From NCBI RefSeq assembly GCF_002024165.1, contig NZ_MWQN01000003.1:992001-1056000 (forward strand): a stretch of 64,000 nucleotides of DNA, read 5' to 3'. Positions 48,680 through 57,019 of the stretch are shown here, one piece after another. Numbering within the stretch: position 1 is the stretch's first letter; each line of letters starts with the position of its first letter. This stretch comes from Embleya scabrispora (GTDB lineage Bacteria; Actinomycetota; Actinomycetes; Streptomycetales; Streptomycetaceae). The translations under genes and the position numbers were made by a program. The notes beneath the pieces were generated by a model that saw nothing but the letters and a program-made list of their open reading frames with translations, had not been told where the DNA came from and ran no database searches.

Positions 48680-50005
48680 TCATCGGGGCGGGTTCTCGGC
48701 CGCGCGGCGGTCGGCCCCGGGGTGGTCGGGGGTACGCGGCGCCGCGGCCGGCTCGGCGGCGGCGGTTCCGGGCGGGATCGGCGGCAGCGTCCCGCCCCGG
48801 CGCAGCCATCCCATCGCCGAGGCCGACACCAGGCCGAGGAGCGCGCAGCAGGCCCACGGCAACCACGCCCGGCCGCTGTCCGAACCGGTGTCCATCGCCC
48901 AGCCGATCCCGGCGTTCCCGGCCGCCGCGGCGATGCCGGACGCCGCGTAGAACAACCCGAAGCAGGTGCCGGTCAAGCGGTCCGGGCCGAAGGCGGGAAC
49001 CAGTTCGAGCACGAACGGCTGGGCGATCATCACGCCCAGATGCAGCAGCAGGGCGGCGACGATCAGCGGCACCATCCGCACCACCGCGTCCAAGGTCCCG
49101 TCCGGGCCGGCGCCGCCGGCGACCACCATCGGCGGCAGAAAGGCCAGGCCCGTCACGACCGTTCCGATCGTGATCCACCGCGTCCGGTCGCCGCGGGTCT
49201 GGAGGAGGCGGGTGATCCGCAGTTGCAGCAGCAGGTTGGCGACCGTCCCGGTGAGGAACAGCAGCCCGACCGCGGCCTCCTGGCCGGTCGCGTGCCGAAC
49301 CCCGTCCGGGAGCAGCAGATACAGCTGCGTTTCCAGGCCGTACAGCCCGGCCATCGCGATCGAGAACGCCACGAAGGCGCGGTTGCCCACGACTTCGCGC
49401 CAGTCGGCGATCACCGACCGCTCCGGCGCGGGCACCGGACGCGCCGGCAGGACGAGCGCCTGGGCGATCGTCAGCGCCGCGAACAGCACGGCCGCGGTCA
49501 GTGCGGCGGCGGTGAAGTCGACCAGGAGCAGCAGGCTGCCGAGCAGCGGGCCGAGCAGGGCGCCGGTGGTGGCGAAGACGTTGAACAGGGCGAACGCCTC
49601 GGCCCGGCGCGGTCCCGCCTCACGGGCGAGGTAGGTGCGCACCGCCGGGTTGAACAGCGCGCCGGCCAGTCCGCTGAGCAGCGCGGCGGCCAGCAGTACC
49701 GGCAGTCCGTCGCCCAGCGCGAAGAGCCCGAACCCCACGGTGCGCAGCGCACATCCGGCGATGATCACGCCGCGCGCGCCGAGCCGGTCGGCGGCGGATC
49801 CGCCGAGGATGAACAGGCCCTGCTGCGCGAGGTTGCGCACGCCCAGGACGATTCCGACGACGGCGGCGGACATTCCCAGGTCGTCGGTGAGGTGCGTGGC
49901 CAGATACGGGATCAGCAGGTAGAAGCCGGTGTTCACGCCGAGCTGGTTGACCAGCAACAGCCGCACCGCGAGCGGGAATTCGCGCACCGCGCGAAGTGTC
50001 CTCAT
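48680..50005 (-). CDS. MFS efflux transporter
   Basis: 441 residues, 12 predicted helices, with the motif-A-like GGSAADRLGARGVIIAG loop between helices 2 and 3. It overlaps the epimerase stop by four bases. Position inside a biosynthetic operon indicates export of the product, as CntE does for staphylopine. The last ~35 residues are a Pro/Ala-rich cytoplasmic tail. Confidence 0.9.
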   Translation of the reverse strand: MRTLRAVREFPLAVRLLLVNQLGVNTGFYLLIPYLATHLTDDLGMSAAVVGIVLGVRNLAQQGLFILGGSAADRLGARGVIIAGCALRTVGFGLFALGDGLPVLLAAALLSGLAGALFNPAVRTYLAREAGPRRAEAFALFNVFATTGALLGPLLGSLLLLVDFTAAALTAAVLFAALTIAQALVLPARPVPAPERSVIADWREVVGNRAFVAFSIAMAGLYGLETQLYLLLPDGVRHATGQEAAVGLLFLTGTVANLLLQLRITRLLQTRGDRTRWITIGTVVTGLAFLPPMVVAGGAGPDGTLDAVVRMVPLIVAALLLHLGVMIAQPFVLELVPAFGPDRLTGTCFGLFYAASGIAAAAGNAGIGWAMDTGSDSGRAWLPWACCALLGLVSASAMGWLRRGGTLPPIPPGTAAAEPAAAPRTPDHPGADRRAAENPPR

Positions 50006-51054
50006 CGGTCGGCCCCGATCGTGCGCCGCACGCCGAGCCCGGGCGTGTGTGCGGCGGCGCGCACCGTGCCGTCGGTGCCGCCCACGCCGGTCCACGGATC
50101 GTGCGCGAGCAGCAGATGCCCGTCCAGGTCGACCCAGCGGGCCCGGTCGACGAGGTGTACGGCGGGCGCGATGCCGAGCGAACTGCCGGTCAGGCAGCCG
50201 AACATGATCTCGGTACCGCTGCCGCGCAGTTCCTCGACGAGCCGCGACGCCGCGCGCGGACCGCCGCATTCGGCGAGTTTGAGGTTGACCCCGGGAATCC
50301 GTCCCGCCAGTCGCAGTACGTCCTCACGGGTGACCGCGTCCTCGTCGGCGATCACCGGAATCGGCGCGTGCCGGGCGATCCGCGCCAGCACATCGGGCCG
50401 CCCGGCGGCGATCGGCTGCTCCACCGCCTCGACTCCGAGAAGGGCGAATCGCGGCAGCAGTTCCAGTGTCCGTGCCTCGCTCCACGCGCCGTTGGGATCG
50501 AGCAGCAGCCGCGCGTCCGGCACCGCGTCGCGCACGGCCGCGACCCGGGCCAGATCGTGCGCCGGATCGGGCGCACCGGCCTTCACCTTGAGCACGGTGA
50601 ACCCGAGTCCGGCCCACCGTGTCGCCGCGTGGGCCGCGTGCTCGATCCCGCCGAGCCCGATGGTCCTGGCGGTCACCGCGACGGGCGCCCGTTCGGCGCC
50701 CAGCAGCCGATGTACGGGCCGCCCGGCACGCTTGCCCACCAGGTCGAGCAACGCCGCGTCGAGCGCGGCCCGCACCCCGAGCGGCAGCCCGCTCGGTCCG
50801 GTTCCGGCCAACTCCCTCGAAGCACTCTCCGGTTCGCCGAACCGCCCCAGCCACGGCCGAGCCACCCGCGCCAGCGCCGCCCCGATGTCATCGGCCGCCA
50901 GCCCCAGTCGAGTGCTGCCCAGCGCCTCACCCCACCCGTGCGTGCCCTCGTGCTCGACACGCACCCAGACGGCATCGCGCCCGGCCATCACCGACCGCGA
51001 AATGCGCAACGGCTCGGCCAGTTCGAGCCGGGTGGTCTGCCATGTGAGCCTCAT
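50002..51054 (-). CDS. Enolase-superfamily (dipeptide epimerase / MLE-like) enzyme
   Basis: 350 residues. Catalytic KxK lies in VLKVKAG, metal ligands in LLLDPNG, EQPI and ADEDAV, and the second-strand lysine in VNLKLAECGG, so a full muconate-lactonising-subgroup active site is present. This subgroup includes L-Ala-D/L-Glu epimerases and N-acylamino-acid racemases. It probably epimerises an amino acid or dipeptide-like intermediate. Overlaps neighbours by four bases on both sides. Confidence 0.85.
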   Translation of the reverse strand: MRLTWQTTRLELAEPLRISRSVMAGRDAVWVRVEHEGTHGWGEALGSTRLGLAADDIGAALARVARPWLGRFGEPESASRELAGTGPSGLPLGVRAALDAALLDLVGKRAGRPVHRLLGAERAPVAVTARTIGLGGIEHAAHAATRWAGLGFTVLKVKAGAPDPAHDLARVAAVRDAVPDARLLLDPNGAWSEARTLELLPRFALLGVEAVEQPIAAGRPDVLARIARHAPIPVIADEDAVTREDVLRLAGRIPGVNLKLAECGGPRAASRLVEELRGSGTEIMFGCLTGSSLGIAPAVHLVDRARWVDLDGHLLLAHDPWTGVGGTDGTVRAAAHTPGLGVRRTIGADR

Positions 51055-52226
51055 GCGGACCCCGATATGGAGGTCTCGGGCGTGCTCGCCACGCGGGGCA
51101 CGGGCACGGCGGCCGACGCGGGCGCGTGTTCCCGCGCCGACGGCCCCGGGCCGCCCGGCGTGCGCGCGACTGTCCGACAGCGCGCCCAGCCGCCGACCTC
51201 GACGATCCCCGGGTCCAGGATCTCCACCGGGTGTGTGGGCACGCGCACGCCGTCGAGGCCGTGCGCGGCGCAGAACGCGTCGTCGTAGACGGTGCCCAGG
51301 TACCGGTGCGGGCCGTCCGGGAAGATGGTGGCCACGGTCGTGCCGGGGTGGACCCGGGCCGCCCACGCGGCGACCAGGGCGACCGCGCCGGTGCTCCAGC
51401 CGCCGCTGACGAAGCTGCCCCGGGCCAGCCGACGGCATGCGTCGACGGCGGCGGCCGGGCCGACCCAGTGCACCTCGTCGAACGCGTGGTGGGCGACGTT
51501 GCGCGGCCGGATGCTGCTGCCGAGGCCGCGCATCAGGCGTGGTCGGGCGGGCTGGCCGAAGATGGTCGAGCCGACCGAGTCGACGCCGATCACGGTCAGC
51601 GCCGGCCAGCGCCGGCGCAGCGGCCCGATCAGTCCGGCGCTGTGCCCGCCGGTGCCCACGCTGCACACCAGGATGTCCACGTGGTCGAGCTGATCGACGA
51701 GTTCGGCCGCCATCGACGCGTAGCCCGCCGGGTTGTCGGGGTTGTTGTACTGGTCCGGCCAATAGGCGCCGGGGATGCCGCGCAGGATCTCGCGCAACCG
51801 GGCGAGTCGGGCGGCCTGCCAGCCGCCGACCGCCGCCGGTTGTTCCACCAGGTCCAATTCGGCGCCGTGCGCGCGCAACAACTGCCGCATGGACGGTTCG
51901 AGTTCGCGGTCGCCGACGAGCCGGACCGGATGGCCGAGGGCCTGGCCGGCGAAGGCCAGGCCGATGCCCAGCGTGCCCGAGGTGGACTCGACCACGAGCG
52001 CGCCCGGGCGCAGTTCGCCGCGTCGGCGGGCGCCGCGCAGCATCGACACGGCGGCCCGCGCCTTCATGCCGCCCGCGCCCAGGTATTCGAGCTTGGCCCA
52101 AAACCCCGGGTGCGGGCAGGGCAGTTCGATGCCCACGCGGACCACGGGGGTGTGGCCGAGCAGCGCCAGCAGGTCGGGGTTGGCACCGGTCGAACCGGCG
52201 GCGCGCGGAAACGGGACGGTGTTCAC
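51051..52226 (-). CDS. PLP-dependent cysteine synthase/SbnA-like enzyme
   Basis: 391 residues from a GTG. The PLP lysine is in GAGGMKARAAV, the substrate loop in ESTSGTLGIG and the phosphate loop in VGTGGHSAG; the core fits fold-type II beta-replacement enzymes. SbnA, a relative, joins phosphoserine and glutamate in siderophore assembly. A comparable C-N or C-S bond-forming beta-replacement is likely here. The usual SbnB dehydrogenase partner is missing. The last ~60 residues are an extra tail. Confidence 0.85.
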   Translation of the reverse strand: MNTVPFPRAAGSTGANPDLLALLGHTPVVRVGIELPCPHPGFWAKLEYLGAGGMKARAAVSMLRGARRRGELRPGALVVESTSGTLGIGLAFAGQALGHPVRLVGDRELEPSMRQLLRAHGAELDLVEQPAAVGGWQAARLARLREILRGIPGAYWPDQYNNPDNPAGYASMAAELVDQLDHVDILVCSVGTGGHSAGLIGPLRRRWPALTVIGVDSVGSTIFGQPARPRLMRGLGSSIRPRNVAHHAFDEVHWVGPAAAVDACRRLARGSFVSGGWSTGAVALVAAWAARVHPGTTVATIFPDGPHRYLGTVYDDAFCAAHGLDGVRVPTHPVEILDPGIVEVGGWARCRTVARTPGGPGPSAREHAPASAAVPVPRVASTPETSISGSA

Positions 52227-53137
52227 GCGGCACCTCCGGATCGACGCGCCGCACTCGCACCCTCGGCCCGGCGCACCGCGCCCGGATCTCCGGACCGGCG
52301 CCCGGCACTCGGCCCGCCGTAGCGGTGGACCACACCGGGGCCGCCGTCCAGCCAGAAGAACGGATAGGGCTCGGCGCACACCGCGCTCACCCCCGCGCCG
52401 ACGAAGTGCGGCAGGATCGCGCTGCCGGTCTGGGCGAACATCACCAGCGGCTTGCCGGTGCTCGCGGCGTGGACGCGCAGCGGCTCGAAGGTGTCGTTGC
52501 CCAGCGTCATGCCGGAGGCCAGGATCGCGTCGCAGCGGTCCAGTTCGGCTTCGGCGTCGCGGCGGATCTCCTCGCCCCATTCGGTGCGCCCACCCGCGAA
52601 ATCGCACGGCACGCAGCCGATTCCGAGCGTGCGCAGCCGCTCCAGCAGCGAATTGACCACGCCCACGACCAGTACGGTGCGCACCCGCTCCGGCGGCAGC
52701 AGGTCGACCACGGCGCGGGCGCGGGCCCGGGACTTGGTCAGCGAGCTCCCGGCCGGCAGCGGGTACGCCCTGGCGCCGTGCTCGGGGCCGTGCGGGCGGG
52801 CCCGCATCAGGTGGGCGTCCAGGGCGGCGATCCGGACCGGCGCGAGCGGATGCGCCAGCAGGTCGGCGACGCGGGCCCCGACGCAGTCGTCGATGGTGTC
52901 GGCGGGCAGCGTGCCCGGTTCGGCGCCACACGAGCCGACCACCGCGCCCAATCGCACACTCAGCACCTCGTTGCGGTAGCCGGTGGCGCGTTCCGCGTGC
53001 CGGACGGCCTGCACGGTGCGAAAGGCGGTGCTCACCCGCTCCTGGTTCGGGTCGGCCCCGAACTCCCCGGCGCGGACCCGGACGAGCAGTTCGTCGAGGG
53101 TGCCCGGGGGCTTGGGCACGGATCGCGGCCGGCTCAC
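52223..53137 (-). CDS. DUF4213/DUF364 (putative heavy-metal chelation) protein
   Basis: 304 residues from a GTG. The N-terminal DUF4213-like part (about 10-110) precedes a Rossmann-like DUF364 domain with the characteristic ASGMTLGNDTFEPL and a later GKPLVMFAQTGSAILPHFVGAGV-type stretch (split here between strands). Pfam describes both as putative heavy-metal chelation domains. Contains several cysteines (CGAEP, IDDCVG, IGCVPCDF). Coupled to its neighbours by four-base overlaps. Its role could be metal handling or an unknown step. Confidence 0.75.
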   Translation of the reverse strand: MSRPRSVPKPPGTLDELLVRVRAGEFGADPNQERVSTAFRTVQAVRHAERATGYRNEVLSVRLGAVVGSCGAEPGTLPADTIDDCVGARVADLLAHPLAPVRIAALDAHLMRARPHGPEHGARAYPLPAGSSLTKSRARARAVVDLLPPERVRTVLVVGVVNSLLERLRTLGIGCVPCDFAGGRTEWGEEIRRDAEAELDRCDAILASGMTLGNDTFEPLRVHAASTGKPLVMFAQTGSAILPHFVGAGVSAVCAEPYPFFWLDGGPGVVHRYGGPSAGRRSGDPGAVRRAEGASAARRSGGAA

Positions 53138-54423
53138 CCGGACACCGCCGACACGGCCGCGTAGCGGGGGCGCAGCCGACCCAGCATGCGCTCGGCCGAC
53201 TCGCGCGCCCCGGCGCCCCGGGAGGCGGTCAGCACGTGGCCCAGGTATTCGTTGTTGCTGGTCGCGGCCCGTACCGCCCGCCCCGGTTCGGCCAGGGTCA
53301 GCTCGACCACGCCCGGCTCGCCGCGTACCGCGTCGGCGCCGTCGATGCCGGCGAGCGTACCCGTCCCGTCGGCCGACAGGTCGCGTTCGTCCGGCAGCAG
53401 CAGACCGATGGCCGCACTGCCGACGCCGGTCTCGCGCACCGTGAGGTCGGGACGCCGGCCGAGCGCGACGTCGACACAGGCCACGACCAGGTCGACGCCG
53501 GTGACGTGCCGGATCAGTTCGGTGATGCGATTGCCCGCCGGCCTGGGGTTGACCTCGATCGTTCGCGGCCCGCCGGGGGTGAGGCGGATCTCGGTGTGCG
53601 CCACGACGTGGTCCAGGCCCAGCGCCTCCACCGCGCGTACGGCGGTGTCCGCGGCGGCCCGCATCCCGTCCGGGTCCAGGGCGGCCGGGAACATGTGTCC
53701 GGTCTCCACGAACGTCGGCTCGGCGCCCAGGCTCTTGTCGGTGACGCCGACGACGTGGGTGTGCCCTGCCCGGGTGACCGTCTCGACGCTGACTTCGGGG
53801 CCGGTCAGGTATTCCTCGATCAGCACCACCGGCGCCCGGCGCTGTCCGCGCGCGTTCACCGTGAGGTCCGTGATCGCCCGCTGTGCGCGGGCCAGTTCGA
53901 CCTCGTCGTGGACGACGCGGACCAACATCCCGGCGCACAGGTCCACCGGCTTGACCACGACGGGGTAGCCGATCTCGCGCGCCGCGGCACGTGCCCGCGC
54001 CCGGTCCGCGCACAGCGCGAAGCGCGGGCCGGGGACGCCGGCGTCGGCCAGGCGCAGTCGGGTCAGATCCTTGCGGCAGGCCGCCTCCACCGCCTCCGGC
54101 GCGGGAGCGGGCAGCCCGAGCCGGGCGGCGATCCGCGCGGTGGCCGGCAGGTAGTAGTCGCACGCGGACAACACCCCGTCGAACGCGAACACCTCGTGCA
54201 GTCGTTCGACCGCGGCCGGCAGTTCCGCCGCGTCGTTGGTCTCCGTCGTGACGATGTTGCGCGCGGACAACAGCGGATGCGGCGCCGCGCCGGACGTTGC
54301 GCGCAGGTAGTGGTGCAGATCCCGGGTGAGGAACGTGAACTCGTGTCCGGCCTCGTGGATCGCCCGGGGCAACAACCCGCTCATCGCCCCGACCCAGCTT
54401 TCGACAACCAACAGATGACCCAC
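53134..54423 (-). CDS. ATP-grasp ligase
   Basis: 429 residues. The ATP-grasp core is clear: YPVVVKPVDLCAG lysine strand, EEYLTGPEVSVE hinge, and the Mg-binding RTIEVNPRPAGNRITE. Such enzymes join a carboxylate to an amine through an acyl phosphate. First gene of the operon, so translation starts here after a Zur-like promoter. Relatives make dipeptides and pseudopeptides; the substrates here are unknown. Confidence 0.88.
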   Translation of the reverse strand: MGHLLVVESWVGAMSGLLPRAIHEAGHEFTFLTRDLHHYLRATSGAAPHPLLSARNIVTTETNDAAELPAAVERLHEVFAFDGVLSACDYYLPATARIAARLGLPAPAPEAVEAACRKDLTRLRLADAGVPGPRFALCADRARARAAAREIGYPVVVKPVDLCAGMLVRVVHDEVELARAQRAITDLTVNARGQRRAPVVLIEEYLTGPEVSVETVTRAGHTHVVGVTDKSLGAEPTFVETGHMFPAALDPDGMRAAADTAVRAVEALGLDHVVAHTEIRLTPGGPRTIEVNPRPAGNRITELIRHVTGVDLVVACVDVALGRRPDLTVRETGVGSAAIGLLLPDERDLSADGTGTLAGIDGADAVRGEPGVVELTLAEPGRAVRAATSNNEYLGHVLTASRGAGARESAERMLGRLRPRYAAVSAVSG

Positions 54424-54491
54424 CGAACTCCCTCTCCGACCGCGGCGACGGCTCTCTCGCAGAGCATCGATCCGTCGCGACGGTATCGGGA

Positions 54492-54508
54492 ATGGTTTTC
54501 ATTTTCAA
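54492..54508 (-). promoter_or_regulatory. Zur-like operator/promoter of the ten-gene operon
   Basis: On the minus strand the site reads TTGAAAATGAAAACCAT. It contains the perfect half site TGAAAATGA of the actinobacterial Zur box and the 11-mer ATGAAAACCAT also found upstream of the zinc importer (22801). TTGAAA could double as the -35 box. It lies about 70 bases before the ATP-grasp start, the same distance as at the importer. Confidence 0.6.
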
Positions 54509-54939
54509 TACAACATCAACGGAAGCCGTCGCCACCGGGCAGCGCTTCCGGCCCGGATCCGGCACCCGCCGACGCACACCGCACCCACCGCACCCACCGG
54601 CACCCGTCCCTCACTCCCGCGCCGAAACCACACCCGAACCGCGCTCGACATCACATCGGCACTGCCGAATCCGGGCCTCGACACCGCCGCGAAACCCCCG
54701 AACCCGGTTTCCCATGTCACAACCCGTCCGCAACACCGCACACAGAGCGGCCGATCCAAGCTTTCTTCGGGCAATTCCGCACGCGGAAACGTGTTTTGGT
54801 GCATGTCACGCGCGGAACGGGCGATCATGGACCCAGCGCGGGTGGGATGCCCCCGCCCGCCGAGGGGGAACAACGTGCTCCGGTCCGCCGGAACACGACT
54901 GCCCCGACCCGATGCCGAACCACGAAAAGGAGTCGCCGG
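54509..54939. other. Divergent intergenic region
   Basis: The 516-base gap from 54424 to 54939 holds the Zur-like operator at its left end and presumably the promoter of the gene at 54940 at its right end. I see no further gene, hairpin or repeat in it. Confidence 0.6.
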
Positions 54940-55785
54940 ATGGTCGCATCGTCGGTTGACGAACTGAGAGTTGCATTGGAAAAGGAGGCCACGGAACTCG
55001 CCGGGCGACGGGACCGGCTGCAAGAGGAACTGGCCTTGGTCGAGGCCCAGTTGAGCGCTCGACTGAGCGCGGTGGAGCAACTGGCGCTGATTCGCCCGCT
55101 GACCGCGCCCGCGCCGGCGCCGGCCGAGGAGGCCGCGGCGGAGCCGGTCGCCGAGGTCGCCCCGGTGCCCGAGGCCGAGCCCGCCGTGGCGGCCGCGCCC
55201 GAGGTCGAGGCCACCGCCTCGCCCGAGCCGGTCGTCGAGGCAACGCCCGAACCGGCCGCTCCGGAGACCCCGGCGGCGACCGTTCCGGCCCCGCGCCGCA
55301 AGAAGCAGGCGGTCGCGGCGGTGGCGGAGCAGACGCGGATACAGTCCGCCTCCGCCCGCAAGGCTCCGGCCGGCAAGCCGGCGGCCAGGAAGTCCACCCG
55401 CGCCAAGGCCGGCGCCGCGGCGAAGGCGACCAACGCCAAGCCGAGCACCGCCAAGCCGAGCGCCACCAAGCGGGCCGGCGCCAAGGCGGGCACCGCGACC
55501 AAGGCCGCCAAGGCGACCCCGGTCGCCAAGGCCAAGGCTCCGGAGGCGCCCGCGCCCGAGGCCGCGCCGGCGACCCGTCCGGTCCGCTCCCACCTGCGCG
55601 ACGAGATCGCCGCGCTGTTGGCGGGCACCGGCGAGCCGATGAACGTACGTCAGCTCACCGAGGCCCTGGGGGAGGTCGCCACCAAGAGCCGCATGGAGAG
55701 CGTGCGCACCTCGACCGAGGGTCTGGTCAAGGCCGGACGAGCGGTCAAGACCGGTCGCGGCCTGTTCACCGGCCCCGCGGCCTGA
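54940..55785 (+). CDS. Coiled-coil / Lys-Ala-rich / winged-helix nucleoid-like protein
   Basis: 281 residues after an AAAAGGAG site. Three parts: a coiled coil (about 8-50, ELAGRRDRLQEELALVEAQL), a long disordered region rich first in Glu/Pro/Ala, then in Lys/Ala/Pro (about 120-205, AKP and KAPA repeats like histone H1 tails), and a C-terminal winged helix (about 218-278, NVRQLTEALGEVATKSRMESV). The layout suggests DNA binding and compaction with specificity from the winged helix. No experimentally named family recognised. Confidence 0.75.
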   Translation: MVASSVDELRVALEKEATELAGRRDRLQEELALVEAQLSARLSAVEQLALIRPLTAPAPAPAEEAAAEPVAEVAPVPEAEPAVAAAPEVEATASPEPVVEATPEPAAPETPAATVPAPRRKKQAVAAVAEQTRIQSASARKAPAGKPAARKSTRAKAGAAAKATNAKPSTAKPSATKRAGAKAGTATKAAKATPVAKAKAPEAPAPEAAPATRPVRSHLRDEIAALLAGTGEPMNVRQLTEALGEVATKSRMESVRTSTEGLVKAGRAVKTGRGLFTGPAA

Positions 55786-55917
55786 ACCAGCCCGGGTCCG
55801 CCCGGTTCCGCGGACGATCGCCGGCTCGACGACCCGCCTCGGCACCACCGGGGCCACGTCGAGCCGGCGGTCTCCGTCCCGGCCGGGCGCCGACCCGCCG
55901 GCGGTCCCGCCCCGCGC

Positions 55918-56406
55918 CTACCCCACCCGACGCCGCCGCCAGGGCCGCCACCCCGACGACCCGCGCCGGCGCCCGTCCGTACCCACCGGATCAGCCGGCG
56001 CCGCCGGCTCCGGCCGCGCCGCCCGCCACCGGGTGACGGCCTCCTCCTCGTCGAACGGCCGAAGGCCCAACACCGGTCCGGGCGGCGGCATCCGCAACGC
56101 GGCGACGATCTTGGTATTGATCTCCGTGACCATGCGCCGGACCTCACGCTCCGAGCGAGCCCGCTCGATCGCCGCCATCGTGTCCTCGGCCTCCTTGCGG
56201 AGCGCCAGGGTCGGCGGCAGTACGGAGATGCCCTCGCTCTGCATCTTGCGGCGCACCCACCACAGCTCGTCATAGGGCGCATCGATCGCGGCCAAGGGTT
56301 TGCCGGCCCCGGGAAGGTCGTCGAACTCGCCCCGTGCGGCGGCGGCGTCGATCTGCCGGTCCACCCACGAATCGAACGGAACCTCGGGCGGTTTGCGCTC
56401 GGTCAC
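55918..56406 (-). CDS. DUF1992 (DnaJ-C28-like conserved domain) protein
   Basis: 162 residues from a GTG with GGAGGAGG upstream. The family signature FDSWVDRQIDAAAARGEFDDLPGAGKPL (split between helices) opens the protein, followed by ERARSEREVRRMVTEIN. Function of this widespread domain is unknown; in eukaryotes it is DNAJC28. The last ~40 residues are Arg/Gly-rich. Confidence 0.85.
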   Translation of the reverse strand: MTERKPPEVPFDSWVDRQIDAAAARGEFDDLPGAGKPLAAIDAPYDELWWVRRKMQSEGISVLPPTLALRKEAEDTMAAIERARSEREVRRMVTEINTKIVAALRMPPPGPVLGLRPFDEEEAVTRWRAARPEPAAPADPVGTDGRRRGSSGWRPWRRRRVG

Positions 56407-56522
56407 GGAACTCCTCCTCCGCACGACGACTTCGGTTCCCTTCCAGGATGCCGCACCGCCCCACCGACCGGGCGGCGGCGGAGTCGACGGCGGGTCACAT
56501 CCCCGCCCCCGCCGCCGACCCC

Positions 56523-56666
56523 GAAATCACCGATCGCAGCAACACACCTGCGGCTTGTCGGCCCGGTGCCCCCGGCCGGCACGGCGCTCGCTGCCGCCAC
56601 GTAGGTCGCGCGCACCCCGGCACGCACATCTTCCATGGTTTCGTCTGCCACGATTTCCTCGCTCAT
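56523..56666 (-). pseudogene. Possible fragment of an ArsM-like methyltransferase N-terminus
   Basis: About 35 codons from ATG 56666 (MSEEIVADETMEDVRAGVRA then TYVAAASAVPAGG) resemble the N-terminus of arsenite methyltransferase-type proteins. A shift of one frame yields CCCDR and a stop, reminiscent of the ArsM Cys pair. The family's SAM-binding domain is absent. The open frame runs on to 56403 with no domain sense. Weak evidence; could be chance. The remaining 613-base gap (56407-57019) shows nothing else. Confidence 0.25.
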
Positions 56667-57019
56667 CCACGATCCCGCCCCCGACCCCGACCGGCCGGCG
56701 GTGGCAGTCCGGGGGCATCCGATGAGCACAATCGCCCCATGTCGGCCAATGGACGGCTATCGTTCGCCCAACGGTCATCAACACCCATCGACCACCCGAA
56801 CAAGCCATGTCCACGAACCCGGGGACGATGTCCACGAGTTCCGGCTGAACGCCACGTCCGATGGTGGCCGAACAGGCCCACCGAAACGGGGCGTTCCGCC
56901 GCCGCCCGGAAAACTTTGCCGACCGCGACGGAAGATTCACCGCCACGCCTGCCGTCTCGGGGCGACGGGCCCCTAGATTGGCCTGGACCACCCCACACGG
57001 CATCCGGAGTTGAGAGTTC

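Noticed and set aside
42823-54423. Assignment as a staphylopine/pseudopaline-type opine metallophore locus
   Set aside because: No nicotianamine-synthase-like gene and no opine dehydrogenase; only exporter and importer types agree.
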